A model generated the notes under the pieces. That model was given only the letters and a program-made list of their open reading frames with translations, did not search any database and was not told the DNA's origin. Positions 13,002 to 20,002 of a stretch of DNA of 20,002 bases are shown here, in pieces (the stretch's first letter is position 1; every line of letters starts with the position of its first letter). This DNA is from an uncultured Marinicella sp. (GTDB lineage: Bacteria > Pseudomonadota > Gammaproteobacteria > Xanthomonadales > Marinicellaceae): contig CALLLZ010000367.1 in NCBI GenBank assembly GCA_938008005.1, positions 1 through 20,002 of the forward strand. The letters are read 5' to 3'. The translations under genes were made by a program, and so were the position numbers.

Positions 13002-14120
13002 TTAATAAGGTGCCAGTAATTGTTTAAATTTGTAATCATTAAAATCATGAATCAGTTCATGTTTGTTTAATTCATGTGTGTTTTTAATGGTTAATTTATA
13101 CAATTGACCAAATTCAGCAAACATGATGGCACCATCCATCCATTCTGCCCATTCCCAATTTGGCTGTGAAACTTTATCACCATGCTCATTGATCAATTCA
13201 TGTTCATCCCAGTAAACACCTTTACCAACGGGGCTACCTATTTCTTCATGACAAACCTTTTTTAGTTTCCAATTTTTCGTCATGTCCCTTTCAAATACAG
13301 TAATGGATTTGTACTTACCTCTATGATGTCTTTCAATTAGGCTCCATCCATCTCTTTGTAATCTGTTGTAATAAACATGCAGACACTCACCTCCAAAATT
13401 ATCTTTAGGGTGGTAGTTACCATTTCTTTTCACCAGATTATTTTTCAGTAATTTTTCATGGCCGTATCCATCATTAAGCCAATAAACATTGTCATATGAA
13501 AATAACCCCCCACCATGCCAACCATCACCTTTGGCGTATAAGGTTAATGCCTTTAACCAAGGTGTTTTGGCAATCACTGTATAAGATCCTTTGGTTTTAG
13601 ATTCCCATCGACCATCCATGGCAAAATAAATCCAATATTTTCCATTGGCTGAAATATCAGAGCGCCTTTCGAAAATTTTTGCCTTTTTCAACCATTGACC
13701 TTGACTGAATTTATTGGTTTTTCTATCCCATTCAAAAGTACACACTTGTTTGGATGGACCACGTCTAATAACTATGGCATTGTTTCCTTGCCTGGCAACC
13801 AATACATGTAGCCTTGCAGGAAATTTTGATCCTGAGTCATTTAAGACCATTTTTGTTAAGTCAGCTAAGCGCCTGAAGTAAATTAATGGATCACCAGCCA
13901 ATTCAGGAATCACTGATTTTAAATTGTCTTCACATCGTTCAAGTAACTGTTGCTGCGCTAGTTTTAAATCTTCCCCTTCGGTTTTTATATAATTATCTAC
14001 AGTATCATGCACAGTTTGATATAACTTAAATAAATCTATAGCTTGAACGGTTAAGTTTTTTTCAGATGGATAAACAACTTTGATGTGTTTATTCCAAGTT
14101 TTTTTGATTTGATCATTCAT
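13002..14120 (-). CDS. Unrecognised protein in an operon with rtcB; possible beta-propeller
   Basis: A 372-residue soluble protein. The first ~95 residues are predicted helical by eye. From about 100 on the protein is rich in Trp, Tyr and Gly, with repeated short strands (Arg-Leu-His-Val-Leu-Val-Ala-Arg; Val-Ile-Arg-Arg-Gly-Pro-Ser-Lys; Lys-Tyr-Trp-Ile-Tyr-Phe-Ala; Asp-Gly-Trp-His-Gly-Gly-Gly-Leu-Phe), compatible with a beta-propeller-like fold. I remember similar uncharacterised proteins in diverse bacteria but no function. It starts 59 bp after the rtcB stop on the same strand, so co-transcription is likely, and a role connected to RNA repair is a guess from context. Its ATG has only a weak ribosome site. 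No signal peptide or catalytic motif was recognised. Confidence 0.85.
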   Translation of the reverse strand: MNDQIKKTWNKHIKVVYPSEKNLTVQAIDLFKLYQTVHDTVDNYIKTEGEDLKLAQQQLLERCEDNLKSVIPELAGDPLIYFRRLADLTKMVLNDSGSKFPARLHVLVARQGNNAIVIRRGPSKQVCTFEWDRKTNKFSQGQWLKKAKIFERRSDISANGKYWIYFAMDGRWESKTKGSYTVIAKTPWLKALTLYAKGDGWHGGGLFSYDNVYWLNDGYGHEKLLKNNLVKRNGNYHPKDNFGGECLHVYYNRLQRDGWSLIERHHRGKYKSITVFERDMTKNWKLKKVCHEEIGSPVGKGVYWDEHELINEHGDKVSQPNWEWAEWMDGAIMFAEFGQLYKLTIKNTHELNKHELIHDFNDYKFKQLLAPY

Positions 14121-14179
14121 GACTTTTACTTTTAATCATCCAGGGCATTGAATCTCAACACCCCAGACATTCTACTTAC

Positions 14180-15382
14180 TTATCCTTTAACACATACCAC
14201 TTGCTTCAATGTGTGCACAATTTCAACCAAGTCTTTTTGTGCATCCATCACTGCATCGATGTCTTTATAAGCTTTGGGCGTTTCATCGATGACAGCAGCA
14301 TCTTTTCTACATTCGACGCCTTTGGTGGCATCTATGTGATCTTGTAATGAAAACACTTTTTTGGCCTTGGTTCGGCTCATCACACGACCTGCGCCGTGAG
14401 AACAAGAACAAAAAGAGTCTTCATTACCCAACCCTCTCACAATGAAAGACTTGGCGCCCATTGAGCCTGGAATAATTCCATAATCATCCACCCGAGCACG
14501 CACTGCACCTTTTCTGGTTACAATTACGTTTGAACCAAAGTGATTCTCACGCGAAATGTAATTGTGGTGGCAGTTGATCGCTTGTTTCTTGATACCGAAT
14601 TCAGGCAAATGTTTGGCCAAAGCTTCCAGCACCAGGTTCATCATTACTTGACGATTTGTAGCCGCGTATTTTTGTGCCCATTCCACCCAAGTCACGTACT
14701 CATCGAAGTATTGAGTGCCTTCACTTAAGTAAGACAGATTTGTGTCTTCCAAATTAATGTGATGGATTCTCATGTCTTCTTTGGCCTTCTCGATAAAGTG
14801 TCTACCAATGATGTTACCAATCCCACGAGATCCAGAGTGCAACATCACCCATACATCATCGTTTTCATCCAAGCACAATTCAATAAAGTGATTTCCACCG
14901 CCTAAAGTTCCGGATTGATTCATCACTTTGGCAACAGGGTCTTTAAGCATCTTGTTTATTTCAGGATGTTGATCAGTTAGATCCTTAACACCTTTTGCCC
15001 AAATCTTTTGTTGAGAGTCATCAAGTACATTTTCTTTGTGTTGTGCAAACCCGACAGGAACGGCATTTTCTATCTCGCTACGAACAGCAGCCAAGCTATC
15101 AGGAAGATCTTTGGCATTCAAGCTTAATTGGATTGCCATCATTCCACAGCCAATATCCACACCCACTGCAGCAGGTATTACTGCACCTTTGGTAGCAACA
15201 ACTGAACCGATGGTTGCGCCTAAGCCAAAATGTACATCAGGCATCACTGCGATGTGATTAAAGATAAAGGGTAATGAAGCGGTATTTTGTAATTGCTTGA
15301 TCGCTTCAGGTTCTACAGGAACGCCTTTGGTCCACGCTTTTATGTGTTTGTTTTTAGATTCATATACTTCATAATTTCTCAT
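14180..15382 (-). CDS. rtcB: RtcB family RNA-splicing ligase
   Basis: A 400-residue protein matching the bacterial short RtcB (about 408 in E. coli). RtcB joins RNA 2',3'-cyclic phosphate or 3'-phosphate ends to 5'-OH ends using GTP and Mn2+. Visible motifs in order: Asp76-Ile-Gly-Cys79 (metal site), GGGNHFIE (161-168), His-Ser-Gly-Ser-Arg-Gly (182-187), Asn-Cys-His-His-Asn-Tyr (270-275), Arg-Lys-Gly-Ala-Val-Arg (290-295), Ile-Pro-Gly-Ser-Met-Gly (304-309), and Cys-Ser-His-Gly-Ala-Gly-Arg with His329, the likely guanylylated histidine. All key residues are present, so it should be active. AAGGAG lies seven bases before the ATG. No rtcA or RtcR regulator is in the window and I saw no sigma-54 site. 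Instead the leader has a terminator and nested hairpins (15429-15555). The 372-residue gene follows. Confidence 0.95.
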   Translation of the reverse strand: MRNYEVYESKNKHIKAWTKGVPVEPEAIKQLQNTASLPFIFNHIAVMPDVHFGLGATIGSVVATKGAVIPAAVGVDIGCGMMAIQLSLNAKDLPDSLAAVRSEIENAVPVGFAQHKENVLDDSQQKIWAKGVKDLTDQHPEINKMLKDPVAKVMNQSGTLGGGNHFIELCLDENDDVWVMLHSGSRGIGNIIGRHFIEKAKEDMRIHHINLEDTNLSYLSEGTQYFDEYVTWVEWAQKYAATNRQVMMNLVLEALAKHLPEFGIKKQAINCHHNYISRENHFGSNVIVTRKGAVRARVDDYGIIPGSMGAKSFIVRGLGNEDSFCSCSHGAGRVMSRTKAKKVFSLQDHIDATKGVECRKDAAVIDETPKAYKDIDAVMDAQKDLVEIVHTLKQVVCVKG

Positions 15383-15428
15383 AAGTTTTCTCCTTTACAG
15401 TTAATAGCTGGAATACCATTTTTCAGCC

Positions 15429-15457
15429 AAAAAAAAACCTGGAAGATTCCAGGTTTT
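15429..15457 (-). terminator. Strong intrinsic terminator in the rtcB leader
   Basis: On the minus strand AAAACCTGGA pairs with TCCAGGTTTT (10 bp, loop ATCT) and the T-run continues to nine Ts. It lies 46 bp upstream of the rtcB ATG and downstream of the nested structure at 15486-15555. It therefore either ends an upstream transcript or a small RNA, or works as a regulated terminator for rtcB. Confidence 0.75.
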
Positions 15458-15485
15458 CATAAATAGTTGTGATAAACAATTTAAT

Positions 15486-15555
15486 AAAACCTAGACACAG
15501 CAATTCCTCTCATCATTCTGATGATTGCGTATTGCCTGTTTTGTATAAAGGTTTT
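15486..15555 (-). ncRNA. Nested hairpin, possible attenuator or small structured RNA upstream of rtcB
   Basis: On the minus strand three stems nest: AAAACCT with AGGTTTT (outer, 7 bp), ACA-G-GCAAT with ATTGC-TGT (8 bp around a single bulged G), and ATCAT with ATGAT (loop CAGA). A 28-nt linker then leads to the terminator at 15457-15429, whose stem begins with the same AAAACCT. The descending arm AGGTTTT of this structure could therefore pair with the ascending arm of the terminator as an antiterminator. I do not recognise a known riboswitch class. The rest of the 363-bp gene-free gap (15383-15745) holds another hairpin near 15678 and A/T-rich sequence. Confidence 0.5.
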
Positions 15556-15667
15556 TCATATCAATAATTATTTGTTGTGTTTCAATTCTGAGTGCAGTTT
15601 AAGTCCGACAAGAATCAAATGTCAATGTTAAAATTAAAATACTGTATTTTCTAAAAGAGTAATTCAT

Positions 15668-15703
15668 ATAAGAAAAGCAGGGCAAAGCAAGTGCTTTACC
15701 CTG
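15668..15703 (-). terminator. Terminator after the short paralogue gene
   Basis: On the minus strand CAGGG-T-AAAGC pairs with GCTTT-G-CCCTG (11 positions, one mismatch, loop ACTT), followed by CTTTTCTT. It lies 42 bp after the stop of the gene at 15746 and would separate it from rtcB. Confidence 0.6.
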
Positions 15704-15745
15704 ATTGTTCAGTCCTTTAAAAAAAATTTCAAAAATGGGGTCAAT

Positions 15746-16024
15746 TTATAACAGTTCATAAGGGCCTTTTTTCACCGAATAGCTGGTTTTGTTGTTAAAG
15801 CCAAAGCTCTGAACCACTTCAGTGTCAGGTTCAAATTGATCATTGACTGTGACTACAAGAGCGTATTGATTGAACACATTAACGGAGGTTGGAGATTTCT
15901 TCAGCGGCACGGGTCCGATTCGCTCTTCGTTTATGAATCTACCTGTATTGAATTGGTGCTCTTTCTTTATAAATTCCCAATTCATCATCTCAATATATAA
16001 ATCATTTCCTAGTGAATAGTTCAC
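15746..16024 (-). CDS. Short, probably truncated paralogue of the 142-residue unknown protein
   Basis: A 92-residue protein with GTG start at 16024 and AGGAGG nine bases before it. It aligns with the first ~90 residues of the protein at 12307: Ser-Leu-Gly-x-x-Leu, Glu-Met-Met-x-Trp-x-Phe-Ile, Gln-Phe-x-x-Gly, Leu-Lys-Lys-Ser-Pro, Val-Phe-x-Gln-Tyr-Ala-x-Val-Val. It then ends after Tyr-Glu-Leu-Leu where the longer copy continues for about 50 residues. This looks like loss of the C-terminal half; whether the product still works is unknown. It lies upstream of rtcB in the same direction but is separated by two terminator-like hairpins. Confidence 0.65.
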   Translation of the reverse strand: MNYSLGNDLYIEMMNWEFIKKEHQFNTGRFINEERIGPVPLKKSPTSVNVFNQYALVVTVNDQFEPDTEVVQSFGFNNKTSYSVKKGPYELL

Positions 16025-16108
16025 AATACACCTCCTAATAATTTTTAATCGTTAAAATATGTTATTTCTGATTCTTGAGGTCAGCCCTTGGAATCAGCTA
16101 CAATTTAA

Positions 16109-16275
16109 TAATAGCCATTCCATCAAACCGCGAACAATCTCGTTTTGGGTAAACAATTAAAACAAATGTTAAAACAGGGGTTTTGTGACAACTGACGTCA
16201 CCGTTTTTGATGGAAAGATGAGATTGAATAGGTTGTAGTAAGTAATAATGCCGTTTTTCGGCACTGAATTTAAAT
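16109..16275. repeat. Conserved noncoding element upstream of the short paralogue (copy 2)
   Basis: This matches 12828-12990 in order and orientation: TAATAGCCATTC (16109-16120), the identical A/T-rich tract (16150-16175), the repeat GTGACA-N5-CGTCAC (16185-16201) and the hairpin TGCCG-TTTTT-CGGCA (16249-16263). It fills most of the 284-bp gap between the AraC-type gene and the short paralogue. No other gene is seen in the gap. Confidence 0.75.
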
Positions 16276-16308
16276 TTTGATTATTTAAAATCTACATAGT
16301 TGCAATAA

Positions 16309-17373
16309 TCACTCAAACGCTAATTTCTGTCTAAACTCACGTGGTGTCATACCCGTATATTGTTTGAATGCCCGGTTGAATGGGCCCAGTGAGTTAAAAC
16401 CGCAGTCAAAAGCAATGGTTGCCACATTGAGGTGACTGTTGTTGGGGTTTTTAAAGTTTTGAATGGCGCGGTCAATTCGGTGGTAGTTAACCATGTGATT
16501 GAAGTTACGGTACTGCAGAATGCTGGTGATACATCGAGTGACTTTATATTCTTGCTCACCTAAGTGATCGGCCAAGTCAGACACCTTTAAATTGGTTTTG
16601 GTGAGTAGTGCATCATTGTTGATTGCTTGTAGCACTTTATCGGCCAGTCGTTTTGAATCGTCATTATTGTTCAACTCATGGGAAGTGTGAGCTGAAAGCT
16701 TGGCTTTTTTACCTGTGGTTCTTAATCGGTATTCAACGGCTAAACGGCTGCCAACCAGAGCAATGATTGCACAAAATGTCAGCAAGCCATCATTCCATTC
16801 AGCAGCCAATGATTCAGCTTCAGCACCCATCATCCAAAGTACGGCAACAGCGACAGGTATACTAAAAATGCTGAGAAATACTATTCTGAAGCGACGTTCC
16901 ATTTTAGAGCGTATTTTGCTGAATCCACTGAGGGCCTCGTTCAACACAAAAACTATGACTGCGATACAGACCACAGATGCGACATTGTTGAATACCCGAT
17001 AGAATTCACTGGTGGTGGCATTTACGCTTACTGTAGGCATCAATACTTCAGTGGCTTCTATTACAATAACCGCTGGAACCAGAAAAACGATTCTTGATTT
17101 TAGTGCATTGCTGTCGCAGAACAGGGTGCGACTCAGTAACCAAAACCATGCACAACCACCTGAGCCCAAGACCAACAGAAGATTATAGGTAAGCCCCGTT
17201 GTTTCTGTCACATATCGAGCAATGGTAGCGCTCAAAATGCACAATGCCAAGCACCACCAGATCAGTTTTAAAGGTTCTGTTTGCTTGATATGATTCAGTA
17301 ATTTCACAAAGAAAATCGTCAAGAGTGAATTAGGCTCTTGATCCGAAACAAACTGTCTGTTTACATGATTCAT
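16309..17373 (-). CDS. Membrane-anchored AraC family transcriptional regulator
   Basis: A 354-residue protein. About 35-220 holds roughly six to seven hydrophobic segments (for example Trp-Trp-Cys-Leu-Ala-Leu-Cys-Ile-Leu, the Val-Phe-Leu-Val-Pro-Ala-Val-Ile-Val stretch and the Val-Ala-Val-Leu-Trp-Met-Met stretch). About 250-354 is an AraC-type double helix-turn-helix, ending with the conserved Ile-Ala-Phe-Asp-Cys-Gly-Phe-Asn-Ser then Phe-Asn-Arg-Ala-Phe-Lys-Gln-Tyr-Thr-Gly-Met-Thr-Pro signature. Such proteins sense a signal at the membrane and act on nearby promoters. AAGGA lies six bases before the ATG. The divergent DUF2306-like gene and the palindrome at 17406 make it the likely regulator of that gene. 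Signal unknown. Confidence 0.92.
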   Translation of the reverse strand: MNHVNRQFVSDQEPNSLLTIFFVKLLNHIKQTEPLKLIWWCLALCILSATIARYVTETTGLTYNLLLVLGSGGCAWFWLLSRTLFCDSNALKSRIVFLVPAVIVIEATEVLMPTVSVNATTSEFYRVFNNVASVVCIAVIVFVLNEALSGFSKIRSKMERRFRIVFLSIFSIPVAVAVLWMMGAEAESLAAEWNDGLLTFCAIIALVGSRLAVEYRLRTTGKKAKLSAHTSHELNNNDDSKRLADKVLQAINNDALLTKTNLKVSDLADHLGEQEYKVTRCITSILQYRNFNHMVNYHRIDRAIQNFKNPNNSHLNVATIAFDCGFNSLGPFNRAFKQYTGMTPREFRQKLAFE

Positions 17374-17405
17374 TTTATTCCTTTGATTTTCTGTATCTAA
17401 TACTG

Positions 17406-17423
17406 GCCGATTTCCAAATCGGC
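17406..17423. promoter_or_regulatory. 18-bp palindrome, candidate operator
   Basis: GCCGATTT-CC-AAATCGGC is perfect, with 8-bp arms, 33 bp upstream of the AraC-type start, in the 234-bp divergent gap. The 2-nt centre suits a DNA dyad better than an RNA hairpin, although a 6-bp stem with a TTCCAA loop is possible. AraC proteins usually bind direct repeats, so another factor could be involved. Confidence 0.45.
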
Positions 17424-17607
17424 ATGATTTGATCTACCGACTACAGATAATGAGCTGAACAGTCCGGCAAACACATATAGCTGAAATGTATGATAGCACA
17501 TCCTTATTAATGGGCCAGTATCATTAGTAATGGGGTTATTTCAAGCAATTAATTATATGGTGAGGACTTAATTAATGACTAAATAAATTCATGATTGAGG
17601 ATTTGGA

Positions 17608-18441
17608 ATGACGACACAAACAATAATAACCCCCTGGTGGAAATCTGATTCATTGACCCAAAGGGTCTTAAATGGGTCTGCAAAATTCTGGTTTGCGACA
17701 GTTTTGGTTGGCCAAGCCATTTTTTCTTATTTCATTGTGATGTTTTATTATATAGCCACAGCAAACCAAGACATTGAGCGGTTTAACCAAGTCATGCCTA
17801 GCGGATACATCGAAGGTGACTTTTGGGGCAATTTTGCAGTCGTCGTCCATGTGCTGCTAGCGGCCATTATTACTGTGGGTGGGTTGATACAGCTCATACC
17901 CATTATTCGCAGCAAATGGCCGGCTATTCACAGGTGGAATGGCAGGTTGTATGTCATAACCGCTATGGTCATGAGCTTAAGTGGTATGTTCATGGTCATC
18001 AGCCGATATGAAAAAATGGTTGGTGGTTTGATGGGGCAAATTGCCATCTTGATCAATGGTGGCATCATTGTGCTGTGTGCTGTTAAGGCCTTTAAATACG
18101 TTCGCATGAGAAAAATAGCCCAGCACCGCATATGGGCGCTGCGATTATTTCTTGCCGTAAGCGGTGTGTGGTTATTTCGTGTGGGCTTAATGGCTTGGTT
18201 GAGCATTCATGGTAAACCAGTGGGGTTTGATCCAGTCAGTTTATCCGGTCCCTTTATAAATGTGCTTTATTTCATCGTATATATATTACCCTTGCTCATC
18301 TTGGAAGTGTATTTACGTTCACAAAGAACTCGTTCCGGGACAAAGAAACTGATCACAGCCAGTTTGGTCATTTTGATCAGTTTTATTATTATGATTGGCG
18401 TTTTTGGTGCAACCATGGGTATGTGGTTGCCGCGGATTTGA
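17608..18441 (+). CDS. DUF2306-like integral membrane protein
   Basis: A 277-residue membrane protein with about seven to eight hydrophobic helices. Spacing of His-Val-Leu-Leu-Ala, His-Arg-Trp-Asn-Gly-Arg-Leu-Tyr-Val (about 109-117), and Gln-His-Arg-Ile-Trp-Ala-Leu-Arg (about 171-178), followed by a Phe-Arg-Val-Gly segment, matches the DUF2306 pattern as I remember it. The conserved His/Arg pairs within membrane regions could bind a cofactor such as haem, but the family's function is not known to me. GAGGA lies seven bases before the ATG. A tiny Met-Thr-Lys-stop frame at 17575 with its own GGTGAGGA precedes it. Regulation by the divergent AraC-type protein is likely. The 228-bp gap after it holds no gene, only a GGTCAT-C-ATGACC palindrome at 18541. 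Confidence 0.85.
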   Translation: MTTQTIITPWWKSDSLTQRVLNGSAKFWFATVLVGQAIFSYFIVMFYYIATANQDIERFNQVMPSGYIEGDFWGNFAVVVHVLLAAIITVGGLIQLIPIIRSKWPAIHRWNGRLYVITAMVMSLSGMFMVISRYEKMVGGLMGQIAILINGGIIVLCAVKAFKYVRMRKIAQHRIWALRLFLAVSGVWLFRVGLMAWLSIHGKPVGFDPVSLSGPFINVLYFIVYILPLLILEVYLRSQRTRSGTKKLITASLVILISFIIMIGVFGATMGMWLPRI

Positions 18442-18669
18442 AATCAAGGTATTTGTTAGATTTTGCTCAACGGTTTCAGAGTTAATTGAATTCCATGATC
18501 AGGATATGGTGCAACGATCAAAAGAGACTTTTCGTTCTTAGGTCATCATGACCCTCAAAATAGACTCCATAAGTATTTCAGGAAAAGCGGAATAAGCTGA
18601 TCCCTTTATTCTATGACCTTACTTTTAAATAGGTCTTACAATTTTATTTAAAATGTGGGAATAAAATCA

Positions 18670-19902
18670 TCATTCAAAGCCATCCTCAAATATCAGGTCA
18701 CCAAGTTCAGCAACACCCGCTACCCTGAAAGCATTGTCTGAGCCGAAGCCTGACACAAAAACATCACGACCAGAAACAACCAACGCTAATACACTTTCAA
18801 GTACAGCATTACCATCTCCTGAAGCGTTGATGACCTCTGTAATTTCACAGTCCATATTTGATAGTGTGCAGCTTTGCGCTTGTTTGATCCGAATCACAGA
18901 ATCAGCGTTACCTCCGGCGACAAAAAGATTACCAGCATCATCGGCGACCAATTCAACAGCTTGTTGTGGTGACGCATCATTAAACATTTCTGTGATCTGA
19001 CAAGGCTGACCTGCTGACCCACAGGTGGCTGGTGCATTGACCCTAAAAATGGTTGCACCGGTGGACGCGCGAAAAGAACTGACAAATACATTGTTTTGAG
19101 CATCAACCTCAAGCCCTCTACCCAATTCCAATAAATCGAAATCTTCCTCATCTAATACAGTTGTTACCAGACAGTTTTGTAGGTTGGTTGAACAATTATC
19201 AGGTGTGTGTATCATCAGCACATTGTCACCAAAATTACTGGTGAATACATTACCGAATTCATCGACAGCGACATTACCGGGTTGGAATAAATTATTGTTG
19301 CCACTTCCATTGGAATCAGCCACTTCAGTGATAGAACAAGAGTTTGATTGGGTACTACAGGTTGATGAAGCGGCAATGCGGAAGATGTTGTTGCTGGAGG
19401 TACCAGTTACATACACATTATCCATGTGATCAACCACAACATCATAAGGCCCATTAAATTCATGTTCTCCGTCGCCTAAGGTGTTGATAATTTCATTAAT
19501 ATCACATGACATAGCCGATGTACTGCAAACTTGGGGGTTGTTAATGCGCCAGACGTTGTCACTGAATCGTCCCACAACATACAAATGATCATGTGAGTCT
19601 ATTGCTAAACCGCGTGTGTTCTGGTGATTCTGTCCTGAGATTCCAGCACCAGTGGCGTCCATGATTTCTACCCATTGACAAGGTGTGCTGGTGGTTAAAC
19701 AACTGGCATTGGCATCTAAGCGAAAGACATTATCACTCTCAGAACCACCTATGTAGATATTACCTTGACTGTCTGCCACCACAGAGAACGGTGCTTCCAA
19801 TTCATTGTCACCGCCATCTCCTGCAGAATCGATGATTTCATTGATTTGTGCTGAAGCACCCAACACCCATAAAATGGCCGTTGCTGTTATGCATGTTTTC
19901 AT
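18670..19902 (-). CDS. Secreted seven-bladed beta-propeller protein with C-terminal FEDGFE
   Basis: I chose ATG 19902, preceded by AGGA, because it starts directly with a signal peptide (Met-Lys-Thr-Cys, then a hydrophobic core ending in Ala-Ser-Ala). A TTG-initiated frame from 19935 would add 11 unlikely residues. The 410-residue product has repeats of about 60 residues of the form Ile-x-Glu-Ile/Val-x-Asp..., Val-Ala-Val-Asp-x-x-Gly-Asn-Val-Phe-Val-x-Gly, Asp-Asn-Val-Phe-Arg-Ile, as in NHL/SMP-30-like propellers. Six repeats also carry a Cys-x5-7-Cys pair in the inter-blade loop, probably disulfides. The N-terminal and C-terminal strands would complete seven blades. The last residues, Leu-Ile-Phe-Glu-Asp-Gly-Phe-Glu, form a C-terminal signature seen on many exported proteins of some gammaproteobacteria. 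A binding or scaffold role outside the cytoplasm is likely; the ligand is unknown. Confidence 0.88.
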   Translation of the reverse strand: MKTCITATAILWVLGASAQINEIIDSAGDGGDNELEAPFSVVADSQGNIYIGGSESDNVFRLDANASCLTTSTPCQWVEIMDATGAGISGQNHQNTRGLAIDSHDHLYVVGRFSDNVWRINNPQVCSTSAMSCDINEIINTLGDGEHEFNGPYDVVVDHMDNVYVTGTSSNNIFRIAASSTCSTQSNSCSITEVADSNGSGNNNLFQPGNVAVDEFGNVFTSNFGDNVLMIHTPDNCSTNLQNCLVTTVLDEEDFDLLELGRGLEVDAQNNVFVSSFRASTGATIFRVNAPATCGSAGQPCQITEMFNDASPQQAVELVADDAGNLFVAGGNADSVIRIKQAQSCTLSNMDCEITEVINASGDGNAVLESVLALVVSGRDVFVSGFGSDNAFRVAGVAELGDLIFEDGFE

Positions 19903-20002
19903 TGCTTGATTCCTGGTTGTTTTTATTAGAAACAAGATAGCACAGCAGACCCAAGGGTAATCTGATGATTAGATGATGAATCAATGATGATATTATTAAT
20001 AA

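Noticed and set aside
12746..13048. Minus-strand open frame of 100 codons across the noncoding element
   Set aside because: The frame overlaps the end of the gene at 13002 and breaks in the second copy of the element. Differences between copies fall at first and second codon positions as often as at third.
15518..15524. CTGATGA on the plus strand inside the nested hairpin, as in a hammerhead ribozyme core
   Set aside because: No matching GAAA strand or NUH cleavage site stands at the required positions, and the stems do not form the three-way junction.
15383..15745. Sigma-54 promoter for rtcB as in RtcR-controlled systems
   Set aside because: I looked on the minus strand for TGGCAC-N5-TTGC-like elements and found none; no RtcR gene is in the window.
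17575..17586. Three-codon frame ATG-ACT-AAA-TAA with GGTGAGGA upstream, before the DUF2306-like gene
   Set aside because: It could be a regulatory mini-frame, but a frame this short arises easily by chance in AT-rich DNA and nothing else supports it.
19903..19935. TTG start for the beta-propeller protein
   Set aside because: ATG 19902 has AGGA in front and starts directly with a signal peptide.

Overview
The window reads as a chromosomal segment of a moderately AT-rich gammaproteobacterium. The class I ribonucleotide reductase small subunit aligns closely (from memory) with the Pseudomonas-type NrdB, and there is an OhrR-like MarR regulator, an RtcB ligase and several Sec-exported proteins. 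One secreted beta-propeller ends in FEDGFE, a C-terminal signature I associate with Marinicella and Xanthomonadales-like bacteria. The genus is a weak inference. I see no tRNA, rRNA, CRISPR array, integrase or transposase.

Layout. 1-4063 (+): the 3' part of a very large unrecognised protein, then a smaller secreted protein. 4189-5503 (+): a probable 48-residue hydrophobic peptide gene overlapping the start of nrdB, which has no nrdA beside it. 5571-6539 (-): a secreted thaumatin-like protein. 6734-8209 (+): a lipoprotein of the serine beta-lactamase/penicillin-binding-protein-like family with a C-terminal helical-repeat region. 8456-12180: a WYL (YafY-type) regulator divergent from a small VOC protein, an OhrR-like regulator divergent from an alpha/beta hydrolase, the tail of a broken VOC gene, and a second intact VOC gene. 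12307-16290 (-): rtcB and an unrecognised 372-residue protein in one operon, bracketed by two copies of a small unknown gene with its own conserved 5' noncoding element. 16309-18441: a membrane-anchored AraC-type regulator divergent from a DUF2306-like membrane protein. 18670-19902 (-): a secreted seven-bladed beta-propeller.

Most notable signals. (1) The NrdB appears to have lost two of six metal ligands (Asp to Gly135, Glu to Lys273) and the usual C-terminal radical-transfer tyrosine, while keeping the radical-site tyrosine and the subunit-docking tail. (2) The rtcB leader has a nested hairpin followed by a strong terminator, and the two share complementary segments in a 1:2 / 3:4 versus 2:3 arrangement typical of transcription attenuators. 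(3) A gene plus its noncoding leader is duplicated in direct orientation around the rtcB operon. (4) The VOC genes form a three-copy family, one copy reduced to its last 34 codons, with shared operators, shared terminators and a 75-nt identical tract suggesting gene conversion.

All family assignments rest on motifs read by eye and remembered homologues. No database search was run.
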